This document shows positions 20,758 to 34,200 of a DNA stretch of 64,000 bases, in pieces. Position 1 is the first letter of the stretch; the number at the start of each line of letters is the position of its first letter. This DNA is from Mesorhabditis belari (Eukaryota; Nematoda; Chromadorea; Rhabditida; Rhabditidae): assembly GCA_958450365.1 (NCBI GenBank), contig CAUEEP010000926.1, positions 1,784,501 through 1,848,500 of the forward strand. The letters are read 5' to 3'. The position numbers and the translations under genes are program-made. Below the pieces are notes generated by a model. That model made no database searches and was not told the origin of the DNA. It saw nothing but the letters and a program-made list of their open reading frames with translations.

Positions 20758-21269
20758 TCGGATCAATTGAGTTTATCACAAACTTATCTTGTTTTCTTGA
20801 AAGAATCAAAACTGAAATATGTTTCAATTACAATTTTGTGTCATACTGATGTGTTAATGAAGAATTTTTGTATTCTTTGTAATAAAGCTAATTTATAGTT
20901 AGATTTTAGTTAAGAAAAACAGCAAGAACCATTACAAAAGGTCCCTTTGCAAAATTTTTGTTCAAAAAAGTCATTTGGTGGGGTGCTCAGTTTTGAGTCG
21001 ACGAAGATGAAATTGAGGAAAAGGAGGAGAAAAAGAAAAACAAGAAAGGGAATCTCATTTTCTTTCAACAACCCCTAAACGGGGAAAAGAAATTGAGGGG
21101 AAAACAAGGTAAAGAGAATGAGTCCAAGAACTCTTTTTAGACATAGAGAATTCCCTCATAATAGAGGCACCTAACATACAGCTGTAACTGAATGTAACTT
21201 AACTTGTTACTGCTTGTAAAATCCCATAGTAATACCGTACCTCCGATAGATGTATTAGACTTTCATTTA

Positions 21270-21506
21270 TACAGTACTGGACAATGAAATATCATATTAG
21301 AAAAACGATCGTCACTTTCGCGCGTCTGTAACTCCCTTGTCTTTGAGTTTAAACTATTAGTGTTATACATTTTCTGAAAGCTCTTTTCAAGCTCTACACA
21401 ATGGCAATATTAATATTTAGAAATACGGTAAAGACAAGGGAGTTACAGACGCGCGAAAGTGCGAAAGTGTTTTTTCAAATATGATATTTCGTTGTCCAGT
21501 AGTGTA
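21270..21506 (+). mobile_element. Tc1-like MITE
   Basis: TA-bounded element with inverted ends of about 75 bp (TACAGTACTGGACAATGAAA ... AACTCCCTTGTCTTT). The CAGTACTGG start resembles Tc1/Tc2 ends of Caenorhabditis. No coding sequence. Confidence 0.75.
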
Positions 21507-21606
21507 GTTTGAAAAACTAACTACTTATCTGGACACTTTTTAGTATGATTTTTACTATGTTATGGCTAGAATTACTATAATATTACAATAGATAATGAAA
21601 ACTAAT

Positions 21607-21980
21607 TAACAGTACTGGACAATGAACAGTACTGAACAATGAACAGTACTGGACCATGAACAGTACTGGACAATGAACAGTACTGGACAATGAACAGTAC
21701 TGGACAATGAACAGTACTGGACAATGAACAGTACTGGACAATGAACAGTACTGGACAATGAAATATCATGTATTTGAAAAACGATCGTCACTTTAGCGCG
21801 TCTGTAACTCCCTTGTCTTTGAGTTTAAACTATTAGTGTGATACATTTTCTGAAAGCTCTTTTCAAGGGCTACACAATGGTAATATTAATATTTAGAAAT
21901 ACGGTAAAGACAAGGGAGTTACAGACGCGCGAAAGTGACGATCGCTTTTCAAATATAATATTTCATTGTCCAGTAGTGTA
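21607..21980 (+). mobile_element. Tc1-like MITE with a multiplied left tip
   Basis: Same element as at 21270, but the first 17 bases (CAGTACTGGACAATGAA) are repeated nine times in tandem (21610-21762). Right end intact. It ends about 300 bp before the nmr-1 start codon. Confidence 0.8.
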
Positions 21981-22275
21981 TATTTAAAAACTAACCAAAG
22001 TCACACTCGACTTGTCCTTTACACCCGCGAACATCTTGTGGTCCACCATTTTCGAGCGTTCGCCCGGACCATGACGGTAGTAAAACTGAAATTCATTTAT
22101 ATCTGTCTTTCTTTTTCTGTCTCTTTCTTTTCTTTTATCTGTCTTTTTATCTTGATTACTTAAATCTTTTTAATTTTCCATCCAGAATTTTGTTGTTTGA
22201 GAGGTTTGAATGGTGAAATAAAGCGATAAAATATCTTTTATCGGTTCAATTTTTGCATATTCAGAATCATATTCA

Positions 22276-25200
22276 ATGCTATTATATTTTACGACGTTTT
22301 TGATATCGCTGAATTTGACTCTATCACAAGTGACTGAAACGCATAAAATATCGGTGATTATCTTTGGAGCAACGCGTTTCGAAGATGCCATTCATTCGGT
22401 GGCGGTAAGCTTTTGAAACATTATAAAAAAATACCGACTGGGGCTACCAGTGGTGAATTTATCGCATACACGAAATATATCAATCACAATACAACGACAC
22501 ACACAATACTAGGCTATATCTTAACTTAACCCACGTCATGACAGACGGCTCCCTAACCCTAAGCTCAATGGGGAACTAAATAGCTTTTTTGGTGGTGAAG
22601 GGAAGATGACGATGAAGGAGTGGCTTGTCACTTTAAAGAACTGGGGCCACAACCACCAGACTGCCCTCCAGAAAACCTCTCAACCCGAAGGGAAAGGAAA
22701 TCCGAAGGGGGTGACCATGTCGCATGTGGGGTTCGAACCCTCGACCTTCCGATTAAGATAAAAGACACTTAACCAGTCAGCCACACGTGCTCATTATGCT
22801 GTAAAGTTTCCTAAAAATTGTATCCAAGAAAAAGTTACATTAATTAGCAGTCAAATTACAAAGTTATGCTGCATCTTAACTATAATATTAACTATTGAAT
22901 ATCACAAGCAAATGAACGATGGTTCAATCCTAGTTTAGCTCGAGGCTTGGACTTAGTGCCAAGGCTAGCGGCTAGCGCCTAGCACTAAGTCTATTTGGGT
23001 TTGGGCTGAACCCCCATTTTTTGGGGGGTTCAGCCCAAACCCCCGTTCCCAGAGCTAAGGTGCAAGCTTTTGGTGTTGTGCTTGCGCCCCCCATAGGAGG
23101 ATCCTGGCAAATTTTCAGGTTTAGGCTTAGGCTTAGGCTCGAGTACAGTACAAAAGTGAGAAGCTCGAGTACAGTACAAAACAATAACTTTTTAAGCACA
23201 CTTTTCACCTTTCAGCCAACGTGTTTCACTTATTTTTTGTTTATTTTTCTTCAAATTCATCTTCTTTAGAGTGTCTTCGAAGAAGTCTTTGGATCAGATC
23301 ATTTTACGATCGGTGCCACTGAGTTTAGACCCGAATTTATTGATGCCAAAGTGCTCAAGGGAGAGAAGTTTTTTTGTCTCATTAAGCAAAAATGAAGTTT
23401 ACTCTTTAGTGAAACGAATCAACTCGAGTTGGCTGCCGAAACGATCTGTAAACGGGTGATCAATGGATCGATTGCGGCCGTGATTTATCGAATCGGACAA
23501 GCACCCACCACACATCAGGTCAGTGATAAAGAGATTGAAGATAGAGATAAACTTGCCACAAGCTCACCAGCCATACTTGTAATACTAGTAACGGATCAAC
23601 AAAAAGATTCATCAATTTGGAGCAGACCAGACCAGTTTTGAAGAATGTCTCTAATGTAAATGCCCGTGGCAAGACATCCCCGAGCACCCAGATGTTCTTT
23701 GTGCGCGGGAGTAATCGCTTTCGATCTGGCGCAAGTCTTTTGGTTAACCCCCTCCCTCGAACCGCTCATAAACTTACCTGGCTGGGGGGTTTCTCGTGAT
23801 CATCAAGACGGGACCCCCATGGTGAGACATGGTCATTGCACTTTTGACTGTGTTGACCTGTGTGGCAGCTCCGAGTTGGGGTTCGCTAACAGCTAAATTT
23901 TTGCGTGAGGGGCTGCGTTCGCGCGGCCCTGCCAATACAGCTCTAAGGCGATCCCCAAGAGGGGTGCCCCGTGAACGCAAGTTGTTTTAGACGTCAATTC
24001 AATTAGACTGTTTCCCCGAACGTTTCTTCCCAACCATTGCGTTTTCAAAGTTACTAGTTGATTATTATATCTTGTATAACATTGCTAGTGCTAGACTAAT
24101 TGGAAAGCGTTAATGTTCCTGTTCTCCGATGCGGAACAAAGTTTTCAGGATTACCTCTCGCTCGTCGCAACGACGGCTTTCTCGTTGGGACTCTATCAGG
24201 TGCCGGTTGTTGCGGGAATGGTTCGCGATGAGAAATTTGGCAAAAAGGTATCTAACACCCCCATAATATATCATTTGATTTTAAAATTTGAGCTAGTCTA
24301 CCCAACTTTTGTCCGACCTACTCCATCTTTCGGCGATGAAGCCCATGTGTTTCTTCAGCTTTTAGAAAAACTTAACTATCGGCAGGTGGTGAAGCTAAAT
24401 ATCAAATATCAAATCAAATAAAGAATAAATACCGTAAATCCTGTAATTGGACCCCACCCCCATAATGACGGTGCGGAGTGTTGCGTGGTCTAGCTTTGAA
24501 CGAGTTTTTCTTGACACTGGTTTATGCTACAATGCGCGCTTAGGTATCAAAAAATAGCCCTAAATTTCAGCTATTTTTTTGATACCAAAGATGCATTTTT
24601 TGAAAGTACGGGCGCTTTGAAAAAAATGAAATACTAAAAAACTTTTGTGACTACGCGACTGTACGAGGGCGGTGGGCGACTATTACAGTATTTACGGTAA
24701 GTGTGTTATCAAATAAGTGTTAGTACGAAGTATCTTAAAAGTTTAGGTGAGCTTACTGTATGTGAAGGGCGATCGAAACGGGGTTGCTTTCTATCGAATC
24801 TTTCGCTCTCGACGAAAAGAATTTAAAGTGCATGTAAGTGACAAGGAAGTTGAAAAGTTTAAAAAACACATTTTCTTCAAAAGCTCAATATCTAATATCT
24901 GGCTTAGGTTCAATCTTATGTGGAACTCGAGTTGAATGACGAGTTGAACAACACGATTGCCGAGAGTTTCGAGGAGATCACATCGAATATTATTGTCCTA
25001 TTTGCAAGGTGATTTTTAGAGTTCTCTAATCTAGAAATTCTAGATTGATTAGAAGTTCTAGATTTAAATATTGTAAAAATTTGTACGTCCATCTTTGTTT
25101 TCCATTCAGAAGATCGGATGCCACCGTAATCTTTTCCGCTTGCCCACAATTGACGTCGGGTGGAAAGCTTTGGCTGATGAATGAGGAGGCGATGAAAGCA

Positions 25201-28200
25201 ACGAATGCGCCATTTGGTATGAAACTGAATATGAGTCGAATGGCCTTGATGTTTGATTGGAATGATGTTGCCCTTGATCTTTGATTTTCCTTACAATTAG
25301 CATCACAAAGGGTCAATAATTGCATTTAGCTCGGCAGCTACGGAGTACGAATACTCTGTCGTATAGTCGACTCTCGATTAACCATTCTCAGGACGAAAAA
25401 TTTCGATTTAACAAATTTAACAATTCTAAAAAGTACCCCAAACTTCTTGCGTAGCTGCCCCAAACGGCCAACGACTGCGTTTGGTTGGGCAGCTACGCAG
25501 AAATCTGAATGGCCAATGATTGAGTTTAGCTGGGCAGCTACGGAGAAACCAATTCCAAAAGAAATTTCTTCCGTAGTTGCCCCAAACGGCCAACGATTGC
25601 GTTTAGCTGGGCAGCTACGCAGAAATCAAGAGCATGTTTTAGAATTTCAGAATCGTTGACAAAGACGATACGTCGTTGTTAGTACTGCGATGTACAGTCG
25701 GTGCTCTCACTTTGCGGTCATTTTACTTGTACTCAACAATAGTTTTTCGAAAGTTTTTTTTTATAGCATCGTGTAGCTCAATTGAAGGGCTACATTTTGA
25801 TACCAGACTCGTACAAAGCGAAGGCTCTGCTAAATGGCAATTCCATTCGGCGCAATTCTCGTTTTTGAACACCGGCGCAATTTTCATGGTCCCTTTACAG
25901 GGTGATTAAAAGTGCACTTGTAAATGATTCAATTTCTAAATGAAAGCTATTGGGATGGTGGAAATAAAACCAGCGCTCATACATCTTTCGAAGAATAAAA
26001 AGATTGCAAGTCTCAGCCAATTAGTCTCAGCCTTGTATACTGTTCGAAAGCCCTGAATCTTTTCTACAAAATAATGCAAAAAGATTTTGAATTTGATTGA
26101 TTATTGGGGACTTGGGTGTTAAAAAGTAACCGCAGACTCAGCTCGAGTCTCAACCTGAGCACCTGCATCTGCTGGCAACTATCGCTTCCACGGATCTTTT
26201 CACTTGAAATTTTTCCAGTATCTTAAGGGTCTACATTACTCAATACCAAAACCAAAAAACCAGCATAGATTCGATCGAGATATGAGAATTTAAAGTTGAA
26301 AATAGCCGTTGAAAGATTTTTCATTTGAGAACAGCCTCAAATAGATGAGCGCTATGACAGTTTGCCTCCAGCGTACTAAAATGTTTTTTTGGAGAGTTAG
26401 GTGACTCTGATGAGGATGGTTTAAGTGTAGAAATGCTCCCCAGAAGCTTTCAGCTTCAAAATACTATATAGTATTGGGTTGGGGAGAATGAGTCGGCGCC
26501 GAAAATCAAAAAAATGTCTAAAACTTCTATTCGACTTCGTCAAATAATATGCGTTTGATATCAGTAGAATGGTTAACTAATTCTCTACAAAATGACATTT
26601 AAAAGAAAATTCAAACAGCGCCTCCGCTCAAGAAAAAGCCATTTTTTCACAAAAACTCCAAACTGTCATCTAGAAAAAACCATTGGTGGGATCTTCCTGC
26701 AAATTTGGCAACTTAAGTAATTGAATGTGCTCTATCTTTTTTATATAAACACCAAAGAAGGTTTACGTGAAAGAAACTGTTCAAATGATGAGTCGGACTC
26801 TTTGCCATTGTAACCAGCTGCCTTTGGAAGTTCATAAACTCCACGAAAGAAAAGCTTTGTGGAATCTCTCAAAAGTGATTTTGTAGAGAAATAGTGGATC
26901 CTTTTGATGAAACCAAACGTATGTTTAAAGAAGGCTTTATGTGTGCAAAAAGTCCCTTTAAAGTTCGGCGCTGACTCATTCTCCCCAACCCAATAAATTG
27001 AATTTCGATCTGGGTTTTAGCTGAAAAATCGAGGTTCTTTTGTAAAGTGTGCTTTTTGGGAAGTGGGAACTTTTTGATCATCCTGTATCTCTAGGCTTGA
27101 TCTCATCTCGACTCACACAAACACCCAGCGAGACGCTAAGAGATTCATTCGCTACCATACGGGTGAGTGATCTTTAAGATTTGCATAGTTTAGATCATTT
27201 TTGATGATACTGTTGAAATGCAAAGCTTATACACCTTCAGTTTGGCCTAGAAGCGATGGGTAAAGGAGCCGAAGGCTTGAAGCCGCCAACAACGTGTGAG
27301 CGCGACGCAAATCCGAAAGCTGTCGATGTTTGGCCCACCATTCAAGCTCCAATACTTTATAAGTAATCTTGAAAGTCTTCTAAAATTTCTCAACTTTCAG
27401 ACAAATCTGCTCTGGTGGCACATCTCGACTTTTCTTTAATTCGGTTTGCGCGAGAGAAGGAGTTGACTATGATTTGATTAATAAACGGCCTGATGGAGCG
27501 AGATATGTTGGAAATCTGGTAGCTTCAAATCTTGAGAAGGATTAAAGAATAAAGAATAAAGAATAAAGAATAAAGTGTTTTAAAATCAAAATCAAAATGT
27601 CTAGACCTACGAGACTTTACGAATCGATGAGGGATTGATTTACTGGCCGGGCGGGGAAAGGAAACTACTTGAGATCACTTTGCCGAGAGAGTTGAGGTTG
27701 GTGATGATGATTTGAATTTCTACGAAATCTTTCATTGTCTTTACAAGTTTCTTTACGATTCTCCATATTTTACAAGAGATTCTCCATTCCATATTTCTCC
27801 ATTTTACAGATCTCTAGATTTTTCTTGAACTTTAAATCATTTTTGGCTTTCCAGAGTAGTGACAACCGATGATCCACCATTTGTGTACACCCTGAAAGTC
27901 TTAAATGGGTCGATGTGTGAGAAAATGACAAGAGAAGAGGTCAATATGATTGGAGGGGATTCCATTTTCATTGTAAGATTATATATATATATATTTTGAT
28001 TAGTTTTCCAAAGTTTGCTTAAAAGAATTCGTTATTCGATTCAGAATTCAACACCAATTTCGGATTTGCTTTCCGTTTCTGCTTAGCATTCTGTCAAAAG
28101 TTATAAGCATCCAAAGTTTTCCAAAAGGCTGCCGTAGGTTCTGTACTCTTTCAACTACAAGAATTTGTCTTTTGAGAGTTTCACTCTTACGGTAGCTTTG

Positions 28201-31200
28201 CTTTTCTACTGACAACAGAATGTTAACTAGGTAAATGGCCAAATGACATTCGGTTATTCGATTCAGAATTCAACGCCGATTTCGGATTTGCTTTCCGTTT
28301 CTGCTTAGCACTCTGTCCGTTTCTTTGCTTTCCGTTTCTGCTTAGCATCTTGTCCGTTTCTGTCAAAAGTTCTAAGCATCCAAAGTTTTGTATGGGATTT
28401 GAAACAAAGAACAATCAACTTTAGAAATTCAAAAGAAAAGGACACGGACTCGAACTAGAGAGTGTCAACGAGAGAGTTTGATTTTGATTCATCCAATCAT
28501 CCAATCAAGTGTCTCCTCGATTCTCGTGATGTGGCTGATTCATTGCTGCAGAGAAATGACTGGTTGTGTCACATCAAATGCGTCAAATGCAGCTTACATT
28601 GAACCCACTGCCACTTGGCCATCTCTCTCGAAGTCTCTGGGAAGTCTGCACCTAAAATCGATGATTTTTAAAATCCTATACAATGGCTTATACCTTTGAC
28701 ATATTGCTATGGAGAAACGGAAAGCAAATTCGAAATCGGCGTTGAATTCTGCTTCGAATAAGCCGTAGCACATGTTGATACCATATCCAGTTGACATTCG
28801 CTTGTGAGTTAAGCAAAAATAAATCAATTATGATCTTAAGAAGATTTGCTGAAGGAAATCGTTTTGGCGCCTTCTAGAAAACAGCTTAAAGCAAAGAGAA
28901 CATAGTTTGATGGCTTTGTAGCACTGAAAATTCCAGGACGGCCCATGGTACCCTTGCCCAAAAGCACTGCCAAATGGTCAAAAAGAGCATTACTGTTGTG
29001 CTGGTTATGCGATCGATTTACTCTCGAACATGTCACTTCCCGAGGTTAGCTCGTCACATCTTTTTAACTCCTACTTTGAGTACTGAAATCATGAAGGAAG
29101 TTCAGGAGGGAAGCTCTCTAGACACATCTTTCTTTTTCTCACTTCATCTGAATGATTCGTATGGAATGGTGACAGCTGATCCGATTGATGGAGTCATACT
29201 AACGGGAGCTTTGGGAGAACTCGTCACTGATCTTGCTGATATGGCTGTTGGTTTGTTTTTGGACTATATACTATGTACTAGACATGGGCAGCGGCGGGTC
29301 GGGTCGGGTCGGATCGGGTCGGATCAAAAGTGACCCGCTGACCCGGCCCGCGACCCGGCTGTTTTCCCGGATGACCCGCTGACCCGGCCCGTGACCCGGC
29401 TGTTTTCCCGGATGACCCGCTGACCCGGCCCGCGACCCGGATGTTTTCCCGGATGACCCGCTGACCCGGCCGGCGACCCGGCTGTTTTCCCGGATGACCC
29501 GCTGACCCGACCCGTGACCCGGCTTTTTTCCCGGATGACCCGCTGACCCGACCGTGCCCGGCTTTTTCCCGGATGCCCGCTGCCGGCCCGCGACCCGGCT
29601 TTTCCCGGATGACCCGCTGACCCGGCCCGCGACCCGGCTGTTTTCCCGGATGACCCGCTGACCCGGCCCGCGACCCGGCTGTTTTCCCGGATGACCCGCT
29701 GACCCGGCCCGCGACCCGGCTGTTTTCCCGGATGACCCGCTGACCCGGCCCGCGACCCGGGTGTTTTCCCGGATGACCCGCTGACCCGGCCGGCGACCCG
29801 GCTTTGTTGGACTAAGTACTAAGTACATAGTATGTACTATGTACTCTAAAAGATTATTGTTTCGAAATTCGAAATACTCAGTCGAAGAGTTTCAATGAGT
29901 TTACGGTTAATTCATTGTCGTAGTTTTGTCTTAAAATAGAGTCTTTCGATTTTTTCTGAAAGACAACGATTTTCAAAAACTACCTTAATCAAACCGGTTT
30001 TCATTTGATAAGCTCAATCTTGAGGAATTCGATGAGAATCGAAATCGAATTCCTCAAGATTTCTATTCTCATCGAATTCCTCATCGATATTCGATGAGAA
30101 ATCGCGACTCAGGCAATCTCAAAATTGAATTCGATTGAATTGATTCAATTAAAATGCTGGCATTTCGATTACGATAGTTTTTTTGAAAGTATCTACCTTT
30201 TAAAAAACGGATTAGCAAAAAGGAATTTTTAAAATTTGTATTCTTCGAGTTGAAATCTTTTTCTTGTCAGGTGGTATGACGATCAACCCGGAACGTGAGC
30301 GTTTCATCGATTTCTCCGAACCGTGGCTCTATCACGGGATTCGAGTGATGGAGAAATCGGTAGCTCTTAAAGCTTAAAGATTAAAAGTAATTGACTCATT
30401 CGAATTAGATCCCAAAAGATTCGCCGATGGAATCCTTTCTGCAACCGATGAAGAACTCGCTCTGGGGCGCGCTTCTCATCTCGGTGATCCTCGTCGGATG
30501 CGTCATATTTGTCCTCGATTTCAAGAGCCCCTTTGATCGATTTTATAAAGTACTAAAAAATAATTGTAATATTTTTAAACAATGAAACAGGTGGATACAT
30601 CAACGCTTGATCCGAGAGATCCATTTCTGCAAAGAGCGCCCGACGATCGGGTCGATTTCGGTGAAGCGATGTGGTTTGTTTGGGGAGTGTTGCTCAATTC
30701 GGGAGTCTCCGAAAGTTTGTTTTCCAAAGAGACGAAAGCTTTAAGGATTTACGTTTTAAACGCCTAAAGAAACTGTGGAAGTCTTTTTACTTTTCAATAA
30801 ACTGGTCGTATAGTTGACTAGTATCAGTCTACAGTTGACCAGTATAGGTCTATAGTTGACCAGTATAGGTCTATAGTTGACCAATATCAATGCTCTCAAG
30901 GGTATTCAATGTTTATTGGGAACAATAAATCACTAAGTTTAAAGCTCGTTTTGTACAAATCTAATGTTAAAAAAGAAACAAACAGATCAAGCGCCTATAC
31001 TTTAACAAGTTTCGGTTAATTTTACCAATCAAACTAGCCTACCAAAACCTACAAACCAACAAACAAACAAGCTTTGCGCGGGTCAATCGATCTGCCTCGA
31101 TAGCCTAGTGGATAGTGTGCCAGGTTCAGATGGTGAGATTTCTTGGTTCAGATGGTGTGACTAAGCCAGGCACAGACTAGCAATAAGATCAACTCCTCAT

Positions 31201-34200
31201 AGTCCCGTAATGTTAATAAATTTCCCACTATTGGAAACGACGAATTTCAGAGACGCCTCGTTCCTGTTCGGCGCGGGTTCTCGGGATTGTTTGGTGCGGT
31301 TTCTGTATGATCATCGTTGCTTCCTATACAGCCAACTTGGCCGCTTTCCTTGTTTTAGATCAACCGGAAAAGGGCCTAACTGGAATCACTGATCCAAGAG
31401 TGAGAAAAATTAGTTTTTGTATTGATGTTACCAACACTTTAGCTCCGAAACCCATCGACAAACTTCTCGGCGGCTACAGTGCTGAATTCGAACGTCTATC
31501 AATACTTTAAGGTACACGATTTTAAAGGTGAATTACAAATTTTCTTAAGCGTCACGTGGAGTTGTCGACAATGTTCCGAAAAATGGAGAAACACAATGTG
31601 GATAAGCCGAGCGATGCAATCAAGGCTTTGTTGAATGGGTCAGAGGATTCGCTGACTTTGAACTGACTTTGTACTGACTTTGAACTGACTTTGAACTGAC
31701 TTTGAAATGATTCATGAGAAAACGATCTTACTAGGGAATGACGCCAACTTATGTCGGCCTTTTTGAAGTCGACCTTTAGCTTATCTGATAGAGTTTTGAA
31801 CGGTGATTTGAAATCTGATTTTAGTTTCACTAATTGAGCCCTGTATCGCGAGTTATCTCTCAAAGAAGTTTAGGTCGCATTTTCAGAGCTAATATAAGCC
31901 AATATAGGCCTTCTTACTTCTCCGTGAGTTTAACGAAGCGGCGGTGTAGGGAATAGTGCGCCAGCGCTGGGCGCTCTTTGGTCCTGGTTCGACTCCACTA
32001 AGCGTCGACTCCTAGCTTTTTTTGTCACACTTAAGACTTTAAGCATTCTACGATTTTAAGCATATTATAGTTACCGTATTTTCTCTAATAGTATCGAAAA
32101 CATGGTTGGTCAAGAGTTGGTTAGATTTCGTCTTGAAAAACTCTAGCTACAATACTCGAGAGTGCTTTAATCATTGATACCGTATTTTCTCTAATAGTAG
32201 TGCACCCAGAGCTTCGCCTAAATTGCTCGAAATCTCGAGAACCGCTTATCAGAACCTATCGATGTGAGGCCGGAAAATGTAGCTGTTGTTTCAGCTAAAA
32301 CAAGCCAGTCATTAGGCTTAAAAATTGAGAATATTCTGGCAATTTTGTTTCAGTTTTAGATTTTCAAGTTTCAATTTTCATTTTAATTTTCATATTTCAG
32401 CTTGAACGTTATTTGTTTAGTACACTGGATGCGTTCATCTGGGACTCAAGCCGATTGGAGTTTGAGGCGTCGAGGTATTGCTCGTTGAGGTGAGGAAATA
32501 CTCAAATTTTCCTCGATTTTTGATCTTTTTGATGTAAGAAAGCGGAGAAGAAAGAAATTTCGATTGAACAATTTTCTATTGAACAATTTCTACTGAACAA
32601 TTTTCTATTGAACTATTGGATTTTATAGAACTCGAGGCACGCTTTTCGGTCGATCCGCCTACGGGATCGGCTTGCAACGAAATAGCCCGTGGACCCAGCA
32701 CATCACAGCCGCGATTTTGCGAATGACTGAGAGTGAGTACTTTTGCAAAAGTTTACAGCGAAATAGCCTTTCTAGAAAGTTTTCTCAAAAACTTTTTTAG
32801 GTGGACAAATGGAGAATCTTGGCAACAAATGGATCTCTTCGCCGACTTCTTGTCCGGTCGAGGTTCAAAAGACGCCGGCTAGATTGGGTACATTTCTTTC
32901 GAAATCTAATTTATCTTATCTTATCATTTGCAAATTCTTAAATAGAATGAGCTTTAAAATGAGCTTTAAACTGAGCTTTAAAATTAGCTTTAAAATTTCA
33001 GGTTTAACAAATATGCGAGATGTGTTTGTTTTGGTTTCGGTCGGCGTTTTGATCGGCATTTTCTTTAGCTTTATTGAAGTGATTTACGGGAGAAAAAAGG
33101 CTGCGTATGGGTGAGTTGGAAAGGGTTCAATTTTCACAAATTTTCACAAATTACAATGTAAACACTTACAATTAAACAAAATTAATAAAATAACAAACAA
33201 ACAAACAAATGAAATTAACGAAATATCCGTTTACACTTGGTATTCGAACAATCTGAAAGTTGACCGCAAAGTATACCCACAACTTTTTGGAAAAGTATCT
33301 GGGAAATGCCTAACCTATTTTAGAATTGTCAAGTGTTATATAGAGCATTGTAGCCCTAATTCTTGGCTACATTTATCTATCAAAAACTTTCCAATTCGAC
33401 TCGTACAACTCATTTTACAAGCGCTTGAATGAGCGCTAGTGTCCGCTAGTGTCTCTCCAACCAATCTGTCATTTGGCCGCTTTTCTTTATTAAAAATTGT
33501 TAAAAAAAGCTTTTCAATATTTCTTTAATACAAAAATAGCGTTTAACATCACTTAATAACATTCAGAATCACAGTTAACTGTTTTGGTTCAACTGGCATA
33601 ACCAAAATTTAAGTTAATGTCAAGCTCCTTTCGGAGGAGCAGAGAAAAAGGTGACAATTGAGTTCAGCTATTGAGTTCAACTGTTCTGGCGCTAGAAATT
33701 TGTTGAAAACAATTTTTTCGAAGAAAATTCCCACAAATTTCACTGAAAAAAAACTTTTCCGAATGAAATTTTTAAAGTGGAAAAGCGGTTAAATGACAGA
33801 TTCGCTAGAGAGATGTCGATGTCATTCAAGCGCTTTTTAAAAAATTCTATACGTCGAATCGGAAAGTTTTTGATAGGTAAATGTAGCCAAGATTAAGGGC
33901 TACAATTCTCTATATAACACTTGACACTTTTGAAATAGATTAGACATTTCCCCAGGTACTTTTCCAAAAAACGTTGTCACTATACTTTGCCTGTATATTG
34001 ATGTAAGATTATCTTTTCATTCCATAAAAAGTTCTAGGCGAAAAATGGAGATTGCGAAACGCTACGTGGCGAAATGGCAGAGAATCACCAAAAACCGAAA
34101 TCATCGGTAATAAAGCTACAAAATGGAAAAATTTGCATCATTGCATCAATTTGCAAACTTCTCTGTTGATTTTCTAAAAAAATTTTTTGAAAAACTAACT

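Noticed and set aside
24113..24148. [12 protein letters not shown] as the start of the receptor gene
   Set aside because: Splice phase and domain order place the start at 22276 with a signal peptide; these bases precede a TTTTCAG acceptor.
28594..28827. Minus-strand frame with [10 protein letters not shown] resembling the NR1 cysteine motif
   Set aside because: It lies in a foldback repeat on the wrong strand; the true motif [11 protein letters not shown] is in exon 28937-29044.
29271..29828. 185-codon open frame on the minus strand (HPGKQPG-type repeats)
   Set aside because: It is the 41-bp array read in rotating frames; 41 is not a multiple of three and the array is intronic.
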